Shown here: one piece after another, positions 28,401-34,638 of the stretch
How the letters are laid out: each line of letters starts with the position of its first letter
How positions within the stretch are numbered: the stretch's first letter is position 1
Origin: an uncultured Clostridia bacterium
Lineage (GTDB): Bacteria > Bacillota > Clostridia > UBA1381 > UMGS1253
Reading direction: 5' to 3'
Assembly: GCA_934457145.1 (NCBI GenBank)
Contig: CAKSHP010000014.1
Location: 1 to 55,967 of the forward strand
DNA length: 55,967 nucleotides
Notes under the pieces: model-generated
Database searches by the model: none
The model's input: only the letters and a program-made list of their open reading frames with translations
What the model was told of the DNA's origin: nothing
Position numbers and translations under genes: made by a program

Positions 28401-29192
28401 TGTGTCAAAGCCCTCTATCCCGCTGCCGTTTATCTTTATGCTCTCTGCTCCGCAGTCAACTGCTCCGTCCTCCAAAGATATCAAAACATCGTCTAAATAT
28501 GTATGTGCCTGCTCTGCGCCTTCTGTCGTATTATAATCAATTCGGTTATTAAACACAATTCTCTCTGCATTGCTTGCAGCAATATTATGTGAGCTTAAAT
28601 CAAGGTTAGCCACTGCCAGATATGCATTTTGTTCATCAATTGTATTTGCATCCTTGTCCACAACGCCCTCGCCCCAGATTTTAACTGCAATCACAGCATT
28701 TGAAGCGTCGCCCGTTGCTTTCATATAAATCTTATAGTTAATCCATTTTTCATTTACGGCCTTAAGCCCCGTCGATTTTCCGCCGACCGATATACCGTTT
28801 GTCGACATGCTCAGCGCGTTTTTGCCGTTTTTGCTGTCATTACTGCGAAAATCAATATACGGATTCGCAACAATATTATCACCGTTTTTCACCATCGACC
28901 TTGCGGAAATGCACAGGGTCTGCCCCAAAGAATAGCTTACAACCTTGTGATTTGCAGGATAGGCATTGCCCGTATTTGAAATATCATAATAATGGTTTTG
29001 CTCATCTCCCGCAATTGTTCCGTTTTTTGCATCCCATGCCTTTGTTGTTATATTGTTTTCATCAAAACTTTCAAAATCATCCGAAAACAATACATTGTCT
29101 GCATTTTCCGTCTCAGCTGCCGATACATATGCAAAATTCTGCATTGTAAAAAGCATGCACAAGCTCAGAAAAACGCTCAATACTTTTCTCAT
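22467..29192 (-). CDS. Giant multidomain secreted polysaccharide deacetylase-type protein
   Basis: A 2241-residue secreted protein with signal peptide (about 1-26). In order: lectin/LamG-like module 1 (about 34-245); cadherin-like beta-sandwich (248-330); NodB-type deacetylase domain (340-580) with the metal and base motifs VYDDG and HTKTH and a late EMWHG; a beta linker; two more cadherin-like sandwiches (663-835); LamG 2 (840-1080); SbsA-type Ig domain; LamG 3 (1185-1410); Ig-like domains; LamG 4 (1605-1830); another Ig domain; InlB-type repeats (about 1925-2130); and a C-terminal fibronectin-like module (about 2140-2241). NodB domains remove N- or O-acetyl groups from glycans. No LPxTG or SLH anchor is visible. 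AAGGAGG precedes the ATG; it is monocistronic. Confidence 0.88.
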   Translation of the reverse strand: MRKVLSVFLSLCMLFTMQNFAYVSAAETENADNVLFSDDFESFDENNITTKAWDAKNGTIAGDEQNHYYDISNTGNAYPANHKVVSYSLGQTLCISARSMVKNGDNIVANPYIDFRSNDSKNGKNALSMSTNGISVGGKSTGLKAVNEKWINYKIYMKATGDASNAVIAVKIWGEGVVDKDANTIDEQNAYLAVANLDLSSHNIAASNAERIVFNNRIDYNTTEGAEQAHTYLDDVLISLEDGAVDCGAESIKINGSGIEGFDTDTLTYDVKLDYNVSEANIEALPFGSYTTVLVSESTVTEFPKTVSVVCQNELGIKKEYTINISRKRSANEVNSEIAKTANGADAMMTMVYDDGFIYTAEFIDEQFAKYNLTGTSMVITSHYENDQARLSRLQNVVKNKRVDIGSHTKTHATISDDEGRTDVITDIDKITDEIAGSKELLENWFPDNDVITFAVPNNTMSAAGYEIVKQNYYAARLGNRGYQSMDIEDGTAVGQWYNLKMFGIGDSPDTNETRNARVDKAIADGCWLFEMWHGVTEGYQGQTINNAINHYKYLASKQDAGKIWVANYTEAVKYLREKQASVSYADLTDSGVLVEVETDNTNLPADIFNYPLTVKTEILSGWSMVGYSLNGEEKTASAFEENGVNYAYVKVLPNSSTTVTNAGTSALLESFGLNGRNPDYFESNTFDYDILANENELPIKITAKTKASDASVSLSTTEVTDLPAQVTATVTDGEGNLKVYTVNISRQPSDDCDLKSLTVDGVSVDNFKKDTLSYEYKAEESAVTATVEAQANDKYASVEILPSKTVEVPASVTIKVTAENGDTKTYSLNISQTGSDEIIIDDNFNAKTPGYLLGDKSGTGFSQKNTDLSTGGVVFDESEDRGIIGRFVHSGTKEDYLQINAATGTGITKPLIVKGKMMIPAADTTSVHDVKLRSQNPDGNYGADYNFVSILNFNAANSKVDVGNLGGAAMFKKGSWVEYTVALTENTENKTYDIKAWLDGDGILNADGTKVSEPLYVNDTAVPYDNESLASTDTKLNCRIMYRGILGVNKGVDDKDTTVYIDDLKIYKAGTFKLYSKDASVDAGEGGAVLVKANHDINTNTLTKENITVTPKSENTDKTAEIETIEKIGTDSFKIKFSTASEPGKYTISFNDELTDAAGQKSASTIDVTVKNDSIIYPDIVHVYEDFETKNAGDAISNASSNSAFGTTSTVPASGYTAVLNPNGSGIVAKSYNKDKAGQNQQLNAYLLSATNEKVVVKGKVMRKVGDDSSTYDVTVRGKGYKLPRIMAFNKDGSILLGNDTTASAYYKNGEWVSFTAVVSENAENKCYDYKIYLNGVYNKDGVAYDSVLAFDKTSVVMSDTDFADNAFSKLQCRILYRAMTTYEAEDTTYGWYVDDIKVYTPKTTVLSLGNTDTIDNTDGEFVYIKANHDIDMTSIDTNSIIVKNAAGENVSVLELTAFEDGFKFKLPTDAKEGIYSVLANENAKDILGGAINKSVSFELYDKDAPTTDITSLTISADGETNLTRANVKDVKFTAAAEPEKHIDESTIEWYVNGEKTAQTGKEFTFNTPRAVGEYKIYAKSASVSSNEITVTVTLGDFADDIYVINNETFEGYDEGTSVSKIGSAFGSNLANNISVEKIGDNKALKQYVDSPEGALYVQLNLNLGSNSQSNLYQTGSLYLQDPKTNMVFALRGSSSPVTVMQINSNGNVVIDGKTVCTVGLNKWLRYSIAAVPNFDDLANSRARVILTGDAVTDSKGYYESGFITIDLSTVIGEKNARFFNHYAGANSGTKAENGVFIDNLSVYAAKTFTAKLSKDAAAGDRQINIKLNHEPLLSSLKADNLLLTNSKGEIVEIEDVTFNANDTREITVKTKSTLVSNESYELDFLPKFVDLAENSVYDSVKFAAKQYSAVEISAAGGSVSAVIDLVSYELGSSYTGSYKVGTAIELTAKKDDESAEFMYWKDNNSGRILSTSETYSFIVGSDISISAVYSSGYYVSFTNINGVIMAGGSGSASVPQSTPYVCGYTFDGWLLNGEKQSLNAGDTVYADGSNKEYIAGFIKDAKTYNVTVINANEEGGSYTYNDRVSLTAKDRSEEGLVFLYWTKDGAVVSYNQSYGFYVSSDAVIEAVYGDAAAEKKNTTTIFAKQADSSRMGFFSEHDIDTKYTVIESGILMGTSENLEIGASGVIKAVAKSKKNKAQFTVRKAGLSAGDVYYGRAYVIYTDGENVYTEYSDVAEGIMQ

Positions 29193-29240
29193 TTTTTCTT
29201 CCTCCTTGTATAATTTATTGCATTTTTTTTGCTATTTAAC

Positions 29241-29269
29241 AGTATATCATGTTTTGTTTTATTTTGCAA
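29241..29269 (-). promoter_or_regulatory. Promoter of the giant deacetylase gene
   Basis: On minus: TTGCAA (29269-29264), 17 nt containing a TG extension, TATACT (29246-29241). Confidence 0.75.
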
Positions 29270-29351
29270 CTACTTTTTAACTATTATTTTGACTATATTC
29301 CAAGGTCATAAATAGGTGTAAAATAATAGTATCGAAAGGAGTATAATAATT

Positions 29352-29528
29352 ATGAACTTTATAATAAAAAAACCTACAAGCTCAAACAGAACCATAAGAA
29401 TGCCCGACTCTTTAATCGAAAAAATAACCAAACTTGCAGCAAAACAGGATATATCCTTTAACCGGGTTGTTGTGCAGTGCTGCGAATACGCCATTAACAA
29501 CCTCCCCAAAGATGACGATAAAACATAA
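29352..29528 (+). CDS. Small ribbon-helix-helix (Arc/CopG-like) DNA-binding protein
   Basis: A 58-residue protein with the RHH layout: a basic beta-strand (SNRTIRMPDSLI) followed by two helices (EKITKLAAKQDIS, FNRVVVQCCEYAINNL). RHH proteins bind DNA as dimers through the strand and often act as autoregulators or antitoxins; no partner toxin is adjacent. GAAAGGAG (29335-29342) gives a clear ribosome site and a terminator follows at 29555. It is divergent from the giant surface-protein gene with 159 bp between the starts, so it is a candidate regulator of that gene (inference). A TTGACT at 29289 may be its -35, but no well-spaced -10 was found. Confidence 0.8.
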   Translation: MNFIIKKPTSSNRTIRMPDSLIEKITKLAAKQDISFNRVVVQCCEYAINNLPKDDDKT

Positions 29529-29554
29529 CAGCCTTGTCCTGCCCGGTAAATACA

Positions 29555-29592
29555 AAAAAGCAGGATAAATTAAAACTCCTGCTTTTATTATA
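29555..29592 (+). terminator. Terminator of the RHH gene
   Basis: AAAAGCAGGA / TCCTGCTTTT stem followed by TTATTAT. The remaining 29593-29800 is AT-rich, with nothing else recognised. Confidence 0.75.
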
Positions 29593-29800
29593 ATATAAAT
29601 TTCTTTTTTATTTCTACAAAATTTTTATCAAAAAATATCTTTTTTGTATTATCAAAATACCGATTTTGTATCTTGTCTGCATCTTTTGAAATCCCAAATT
29701 ATTTTTATCTTTCATCTTCTTTTTCAAACACAAAGAATCCCGCCCCGACTGTTTTTCTTTATATTGTTTTACATTTTGCCGTTTTTCTTACAAATTTTTG

Positions 29801-29829
29801 TTGCTTCATTTAAATATATGTGTTAAACT
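29801..29829 (+). promoter_or_regulatory. Probable promoter of the serine hydrolase gene
   Basis: TTGCTT (29801-29806), 17 nt, TAAACT (29824-29829), 24 nt before the ATG. Confidence 0.5.
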
Positions 29830-29853
29830 GTATAAAAAAGGACGGTGACATAT

Positions 29854-31326
29854 ATGTTTTCCAAAATTACTCCCGAACAGGCAGGCATAAGCTCTGACGA
29901 TGTTTTGAATTTTTTTGAAACCATGGACGATTACGGCTTTTCAACCCACAGCATTATTATGGCAAAAGATAACAATATATTTTGCGAATGTTACTACAGG
30001 CCCTACAATAAAACCTCCCTTAACAGAGTCTATTCCGTAACAAAAAGCTTTGTAAGTATTGCAATCGGATTTTTAATTGATGAAAAAAAGCTTTCGTTAG
30101 ATGATAAATTCATAAAATTTTTCCCTGAAAAAAATTGTGCAAGTGAATTTATGAAAAATCAAACCATACGCGACATGCTCACCATGCAAACCTCTTTTAA
30201 AGACTCAAAGCATTGGATTGATAAAAATTTGTCCGACAGAACCGACTGGTACTTTACTGAAAACGCAGCAAATATTCAGCCGTCCGGTTATCTTTTTGAA
30301 TATGATTCGCACGGCTCATATATGCTGTGCGTGATTATCGAACGCATAACCGGCATGCCTTTTTATGAATATCTTCGGAAAAAATGCCTTGCAAAACTCG
30401 GCGTTTCAGATGCGTCATACTGCTTAAAAGCCGCAGGAAAAAACTCCTGGGGCGACTCTGCCGTTCTTTGTACTTCGCGCGACCTTTTAAAGTTTGCAAG
30501 TTTTGTTTTAAACGGCGGGCGCACTCCAAACGGCGAACAGCTTTTAAGCGAAAGCTATGTTAAAAACGCGGTTTCCCCTCTTGTTTTTAACGGAAAAACA
30601 GGCTTTACAAACTGCGACGAACGAGGCTACGGTTATCAGATCTGGCGCATGTTTGACGACTGCTTTGCATTTGTCGGCATGGGCGAACAATATGCCGTCT
30701 GCGTGCCTGAAAAGAACGCAGTGTTTGTTATAACATCCGATAACCAGGGCAATGACGATGCAAGACCTTTGATTATGCATATGCTCTACTATGGCATCAT
30801 CAAAAAAATGTCTGATCCTCTTTGCGAAAATCAAAACGCCCAAAAACGTTTGCAAAACTATATTGACTCTGCCGAGCTTTACTGTCCGAAAAGCAGTATA
30901 AATCCAAACACAGTGCACAGCATAAACAATAAAAAGTACATATTATATAAAAACCCTATGCAGATAGAGTATGTTAAATTTAATTTTTCAAACGACGTCT
31001 GCGAGCTTGAATATAAAAATGCCCAGGGAATTAAACATTTAAAATTCGGCTTAAATAAAAATGTATTCTCTAAATTTCCTCAAACCGGCTACTCTGATGA
31101 AACAGGCGGCGTATCTTCAAAAAACAACCGCTACAGCTGCGCTGCGGGAGCATGCTGGGTGGAGAGCGCAAAGCTTTTTATAAAAGTGCAGATAACTGAT
31201 AAATATCTCGGTAATTTAAATATAACCGTTTCCTTTAATAAAAATAATATTGCGCTTAAAACGGCTTCCTTTGCAGAAGGCTTTTTAAACGAATATAACG
31301 GCTATGCCGCAGGCGTATGCGATTAA
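29854..31326 (+). CDS. Serine hydrolase of the class C beta-lactamase/esterase family
   Basis: A 490-residue protein with no signal peptide, so probably cytosolic. The penicillin-binding fold occupies about 1-320: the nucleophile motif is SVTK (Ser61, Lys64), and the second motif is around YDSHGS (Tyr150). A C-terminal HTG/KTG box is not obvious. Relatives include class C-like esterases, D-aminopeptidases and EstB, so this is more probably an esterase or amidase than an antibiotic-resistance enzyme. The last 160 residues form a beta-rich extension ending ITVSFNKNN. ATG 29854 is preceded by AAAAGGACGG (29836-29845). A terminator follows at 31334. Confidence 0.85.
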   Translation: MFSKITPEQAGISSDDVLNFFETMDDYGFSTHSIIMAKDNNIFCECYYRPYNKTSLNRVYSVTKSFVSIAIGFLIDEKKLSLDDKFIKFFPEKNCASEFMKNQTIRDMLTMQTSFKDSKHWIDKNLSDRTDWYFTENAANIQPSGYLFEYDSHGSYMLCVIIERITGMPFYEYLRKKCLAKLGVSDASYCLKAAGKNSWGDSAVLCTSRDLLKFASFVLNGGRTPNGEQLLSESYVKNAVSPLVFNGKTGFTNCDERGYGYQIWRMFDDCFAFVGMGEQYAVCVPEKNAVFVITSDNQGNDDARPLIMHMLYYGIIKKMSDPLCENQNAQKRLQNYIDSAELYCPKSSINPNTVHSINNKKYILYKNPMQIEYVKFNFSNDVCELEYKNAQGIKHLKFGLNKNVFSKFPQTGYSDETGGVSSKNNRYSCAAGACWVESAKLFIKVQITDKYLGNLNITVSFNKNNIALKTASFAEGFLNEYNGYAAGVCD

Positions 31327-31333
31327 ATAACTT

Positions 31334-31382
31334 AACCGTCAAATTTACCAAATGCAATTTCTTAGTTTTTGACGGTTTTTCT
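31334..31382 (+). terminator. Terminator after the serine hydrolase gene
   Basis: AACCGTCAAA pairs with TTTGACGGTT across a 23-nt loop, followed by TTTTCTTT. Confidence 0.75.
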
Positions 31383-31464
31383 TTAAAATCAATCGTTTTT
31401 AAAGCATATTTTATTAAAAAACGAAAAAAAAATTAAAATTGCACAAATTTTTTATAAAAAATTC

Positions 31465-31493
31465 TTGCATTTTGTCTTAAAATAGTATATTAT
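31465..31493 (+). promoter_or_regulatory. Sigma-A promoter of the PucR-type regulator gene
   Basis: TTGCAT (31465-31470), 17 nt, TATTAT (31488-31493). Confidence 0.75.
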
Positions 31494-31576
31494 ATATGTG
31501 TACGCTTTGCATAAACAAATTATCAATTGTGGCAAATTATTGCCCGACTTTATTTTACAAGTGGAGGAGTTTATTT

Positions 31577-32662
31577 ATGTTGAAAAAGACTTTTCAAAAT
31601 GTTATCAATCAGATGGACGCATTTTTGACATCGCCCGTAGGTGTGATGGACAATGAAGGTTATGTTCTTGCAACCAACGCTTCCGAAAATATGTCTGACT
31701 ATGCGGAAGAATTTATCGCCGGTGTAACAAGCTGTATGCAGCTTGAGTATTGCCGCGGATATAATCTTTGCGGTATAAGCAAAACCGGAAAGCCGGACTA
31801 TATTGTCTATGTAAGAGGAAACGATGAAGAATCAAAAAGAACCTGTATGGTTTTGGCGGTTGCTCTTAACAATATCCGTCTTTTCTATGATGATAAATAC
31901 GATAAAACGATCTTTGTTAAAAATATAATTTCGGACAACACTCTCCCCCTTGACCTTCATCAGCGCGCCCGTGAGCTGCATATGGAATTTGAGCAGCGCA
32001 GAGTTGCGTTTTTGGTTAAAGTTTTAGGCATTGAAGACGTTTCCGTTCTCGATATATTTATGGAAATGTATCCCGAACATGATACGGATTTCGTTTTCAG
32101 TATGGACGATAATTCCTTTGTTCTTATAAAATCAATTGATGAAGACACAACCGAAAAAGACTTAGAAGATATTGCTCAGGTAATAGTTGACACATTAAAC
32201 AGCGAAGCGCTCACAAATGTTTTGGTAGGTATTTCAACTCCCGCTGAAAACTTAAATGTTCTTGCCGCTGCATACAAAGAAGCTCAGGTAGCGCTTGAAA
32301 TCGGCAAGGTTTTTGACAGCGAAAAATACATTTTAAGCTATAAAAGCCTTGGCGTAGGCAGACTTATCTACCACCTTCCCACAAAGCTTTGCCAGCTCTT
32401 TTTGCAGGAGGTTTTAACCAAAAAAGGTCTTGACGCTCTGGACGAAGAAATTATAACAACAATATACGAATTCTTTAAAAACGATTTAAACGTATCGGAA
32501 ACGGCGCGCCAGCTTTATATCCACAGAAACACACTGGTATATCGTTTGGACAAAGTGTTAAAAACAATCGGACTTGATCTTCGCAAATTTGACGATGCCG
32601 TTGTTTTCAAGGTTGCAATGATGGTAAATCAGTATCTTGAAGCAAATCCGATGAAGCTTTAA
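31577..32662 (+). CDS. PucR/CdaR-type transcriptional regulator
   Basis: A 361-residue regulator. The N-terminal region (about 1-150; GVMDNEGYVLATN) looks like a sensor domain of the CdaR/PucR type. A middle GGDEF-like region (about 150-280) and the C-terminal HTH_30 domain (about 305-355; NVSETARQLYIHRNTLVYRLDKV) follow. CdaR relatives sense sugar diacids and PucR relatives purine catabolites; the effector here is unknown. ATG 31577 is preceded by TGGAGGAG (31562-31569). It is flanked by its own promoter and a downstream terminator. A second possible promoter begins 12 bp after its stop. Confidence 0.85.
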   Translation: MLKKTFQNVINQMDAFLTSPVGVMDNEGYVLATNASENMSDYAEEFIAGVTSCMQLEYCRGYNLCGISKTGKPDYIVYVRGNDEESKRTCMVLAVALNNIRLFYDDKYDKTIFVKNIISDNTLPLDLHQRARELHMEFEQRRVAFLVKVLGIEDVSVLDIFMEMYPEHDTDFVFSMDDNSFVLIKSIDEDTTEKDLEDIAQVIVDTLNSEALTNVLVGISTPAENLNVLAAAYKEAQVALEIGKVFDSEKYILSYKSLGVGRLIYHLPTKLCQLFLQEVLTKKGLDALDEEIITTIYEFFKNDLNVSETARQLYIHRNTLVYRLDKVLKTIGLDLRKFDDAVVFKVAMMVNQYLEANPMKL

Positions 32663-32673
32663 GATTATAGTTT

Positions 32674-32702
32674 TTGACAACCGGGCTGCTTCGCACAATA
32701 AT
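32674..32702 (+). promoter_or_regulatory. Putative promoter of a short structured transcript or ftsE leader
   Basis: TTGACA (32674-32679), 17 nt, AATAAT (32697-32702). It is the best promoter seen before ftsE, but a terminator hairpin lies between it and ftsE. Confidence 0.5.
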
Positions 32703-32708
32703 CTTTAA

Positions 32709-32816
32709 CAGCAGTCGAAATTGCGCGCATGCAATTTCAGTAAATCGTTTTTTTAAGTATCTTTGATACGAAAAACAAATAAAACGGGTGACTGCAAAGC
32801 ACCCGCTTTTTATTTA
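32709..32816 (+). ncRNA. Candidate small RNA or attenuated leader upstream of ftsE
   Basis: From the predicted start near 32709 the transcript would hold three hairpins: GAAATTGC/GCAATTTC with a 6-nt loop (32717-32738), GTATC/GATAC (32757-32769) and the terminator CGGGTG/CACCCG plus T-run (32785-32814). GCAGTC (32711-32716) is complementary to GACTGC (32790-32795) at the terminator base, so a competing fold is possible. No RNA family recognised. Confidence 0.3.
32781..32816 (+). terminator. Terminator or attenuator before ftsE
   Basis: CGGGTG (32785-32790) pairs with CACCCG (32800-32805), followed by CTTTTTATTT. Confidence 0.75.
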
Positions 32817-32865
32817 ATTATTAAATTGCCCTTTTATATCAGGGCTGAAAGGCTGCGTAGTATAT

Positions 32866-33723
32866 ATGATATATTTTGAACATGTAAACAAGGTATATCC
32901 CGACGGAACCATAGCTTTAAATGACATAAACTTTCATATAAAAAAAGGTGAATTTGTTTATATAATCGGCCCCTCCGGCGCCGGCAAATCAACTTTAACA
33001 AAGCTTTTAATGCATGAAGAACTTCCGACCTCGGGAAATATTATAACAAACGGAAAACAGGTAAACACTCTAAAACCGTCTCAGATTCCGTATCTTCGCC
33101 GTGATATAGGCGTTGTTTTTCAGGATTTTCGTCTTTTAGACGACAGAACTGTGTATGAAAACGTTGCGTTTGCCATGCGCGTTGTCGGTGCACACAGCCG
33201 CGAAATCCGCCGTCAGGTTCCCATGCTTTTGGGTATGGTAGGTCTTTCAAGCAAAGCAAGACTTCTACCCACACAGCTCTCGCGCGGCGAGGCGCAGAGA
33301 GTTGCCGTTGCAAGAGCGCTTGCAAACAATCCTCCGATACTGGTAGCAGACGAACCGACAGCAAGCCTTCCTCCGAACACAGCTTACGAAATTGTTGATC
33401 TTTTGGAAGATATAAACAAACGCGGGACTACCGTTATAATGTCGACGCATGCAAAAGACATTGTTGACGCAAAAAGAAAACGTATTTTAGAAATTTACGA
33501 CGGAAATCTCGTTCGTGACGATATCGGCTATTATGATAATATTGCTTTTGAAGATGAAGACGACACTGCCAATATCAAAACAGATGAACCGGTTAAAAAC
33601 GATATCGACGAAACGAAAAAAATCGATATATCTTTTTCTCAAAAATACAATATGTATTTTAATCCCGTAAAACCAATAGGTGCAGACGACGAAACCCAAA
33701 GCGGAGGTGAAAAAAATGAATAG
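32866..33723 (+). CDS. ftsE: Cell-division ABC ATPase FtsE with altered signature and D-loop
   Basis: A 285-residue ATPase that, with FtsX, transmits cell-division signals to a periplasmic or wall hydrolase activator. Walker A is GPSGAGKST, the Q-loop is VFQDFRLL, Walker B is ILVADEPT and the switch histidine is in MSTHA. Two motifs depart from the family: the signature reads LSRGEAQR instead of LSGGEQQR, and the D-loop region reads ASLPPNT instead of GNLDPxT, losing the usual Asp. A 55-residue acidic tail follows the ATPase core. ATG 32866 has GAAAGG at 32847-32852. Its TAG stop overlaps the ftsX start by 8 nt. Confidence 0.93.
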   Translation: MIYFEHVNKVYPDGTIALNDINFHIKKGEFVYIIGPSGAGKSTLTKLLMHEELPTSGNIITNGKQVNTLKPSQIPYLRRDIGVVFQDFRLLDDRTVYENVAFAMRVVGAHSREIRRQVPMLLGMVGLSSKARLLPTQLSRGEAQRVAVARALANNPPILVADEPTASLPPNTAYEIVDLLEDINKRGTTVIMSTHAKDIVDAKRKRILEIYDGNLVRDDIGYYDNIAFEDEDDTANIKTDEPVKNDIDETKKIDISFSQKYNMYFNPVKPIGADDETQSGGEKNE

Positions 33724-34603
33724 CTTTCGCTATTACATAACTCAGGCGTTTAAAGGCTTTTTCAGAAACGGCCTCACAAGCATGACAAGCGTGTTTATAA
33801 TTATGTGCTGTCTTTTGATTTTCGGTCTTTTTTCAGCGCTCACTTTAAACATCAACCATATCACAAGCCAGATTGAGCATCGCTGCGAAATTCAGGTGTT
33901 TATGGACAAATCCACCACCCCGGAGCAGCTTGCCGATGCGCAAAAGCAAATTCTTCAGCTTTCAAACATACGAAGCGCAACAATTTTTTCAAAAGAAGAC
34001 ACTTTAAACTATATGCGCGAAATTTTTGCCGACAATGCCGCAGCGCTTGACGGATACGAAGGGGAAAACAACCCCTACCGCGACTCTTTTAAAATTACAT
34101 TAAAAGATCTTTCAATGTCCGAAGAAACAATAAATCAACTCGGTGAGATAGACAATGTTGCAGAGGTTTCAAACAACCGCGAGGTTTTAACAGCCATTCT
34201 TAATACGTCAAACACTTTGAAAAACGCAAGCCTTGCAGTGATGCTTCTTTTGTGCTTTATTTCGATTTTTATTATAGCAAACACAATAAAAATTGCAGTA
34301 TTTTCAAGACGCAAGGAAATAGCCGTTATGAAATTTGTCGGCGCAACAAACTGGTTTATCCGTTGGCCTTTTATTTTTGAAGGAATTATAACCGGAATAA
34401 TCGGCGCGCTCTTATCCTTTGCGCTTATTTCCTGGGGATATATTGTGCTTTATTCAAAAGCGTCAACCGTTAGTCTTGATGTGTTTTCGCTTCTTCCTTA
34501 TTCGGCTATCTGGTTTGTGCTTTTGATTTGCTTTATATCTATCGGCACATTAATCGGCGCTGTCGGCAGCGGATTTTCAATACGAAAACATTTGAAAGTA
34601 TGA
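33716..34603 (+). CDS. ftsX: Cell-division protein FtsX
   Basis: A 295-residue membrane partner of FtsE. It has an N-terminal cytosolic segment (NSFRYYITQAFKGFFRNGLTS), helix 1 (about 20-45), an extracytoplasmic domain (about 50-165) and three C-terminal helices with the conserved VFSRRKEIAVMKFVGATNWFI loop. This is the four-helix FtsX pattern. AGCGGAGG (33700-33707) lies inside ftsE and ATGAATAG overlaps its stop. It transmits ATPase state to the wall hydrolase encoded next. Confidence 0.95.
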   Translation: MNSFRYYITQAFKGFFRNGLTSMTSVFIIMCCLLIFGLFSALTLNINHITSQIEHRCEIQVFMDKSTTPEQLADAQKQILQLSNIRSATIFSKEDTLNYMREIFADNAAALDGYEGENNPYRDSFKITLKDLSMSEETINQLGEIDNVAEVSNNREVLTAILNTSNTLKNASLAVMLLLCFISIFIIANTIKIAVFSRRKEIAVMKFVGATNWFIRWPFIFEGIITGIIGALLSFALISWGYIVLYSKASTVSLDVFSLLPYSAIWFVLLICFISIGTLIGAVGSGFSIRKHLKV

Positions 34604-34638
34604 TGTTTATCTGATAAGATTAAAGAAAGGATGTTTTT

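Noticed and set aside
29854..31326. Beta-lactamase conferring antibiotic resistance
   Set aside because: SxxK is present, but there is no signal peptide and no clear KTG box; an esterase or peptidase role is more likely.
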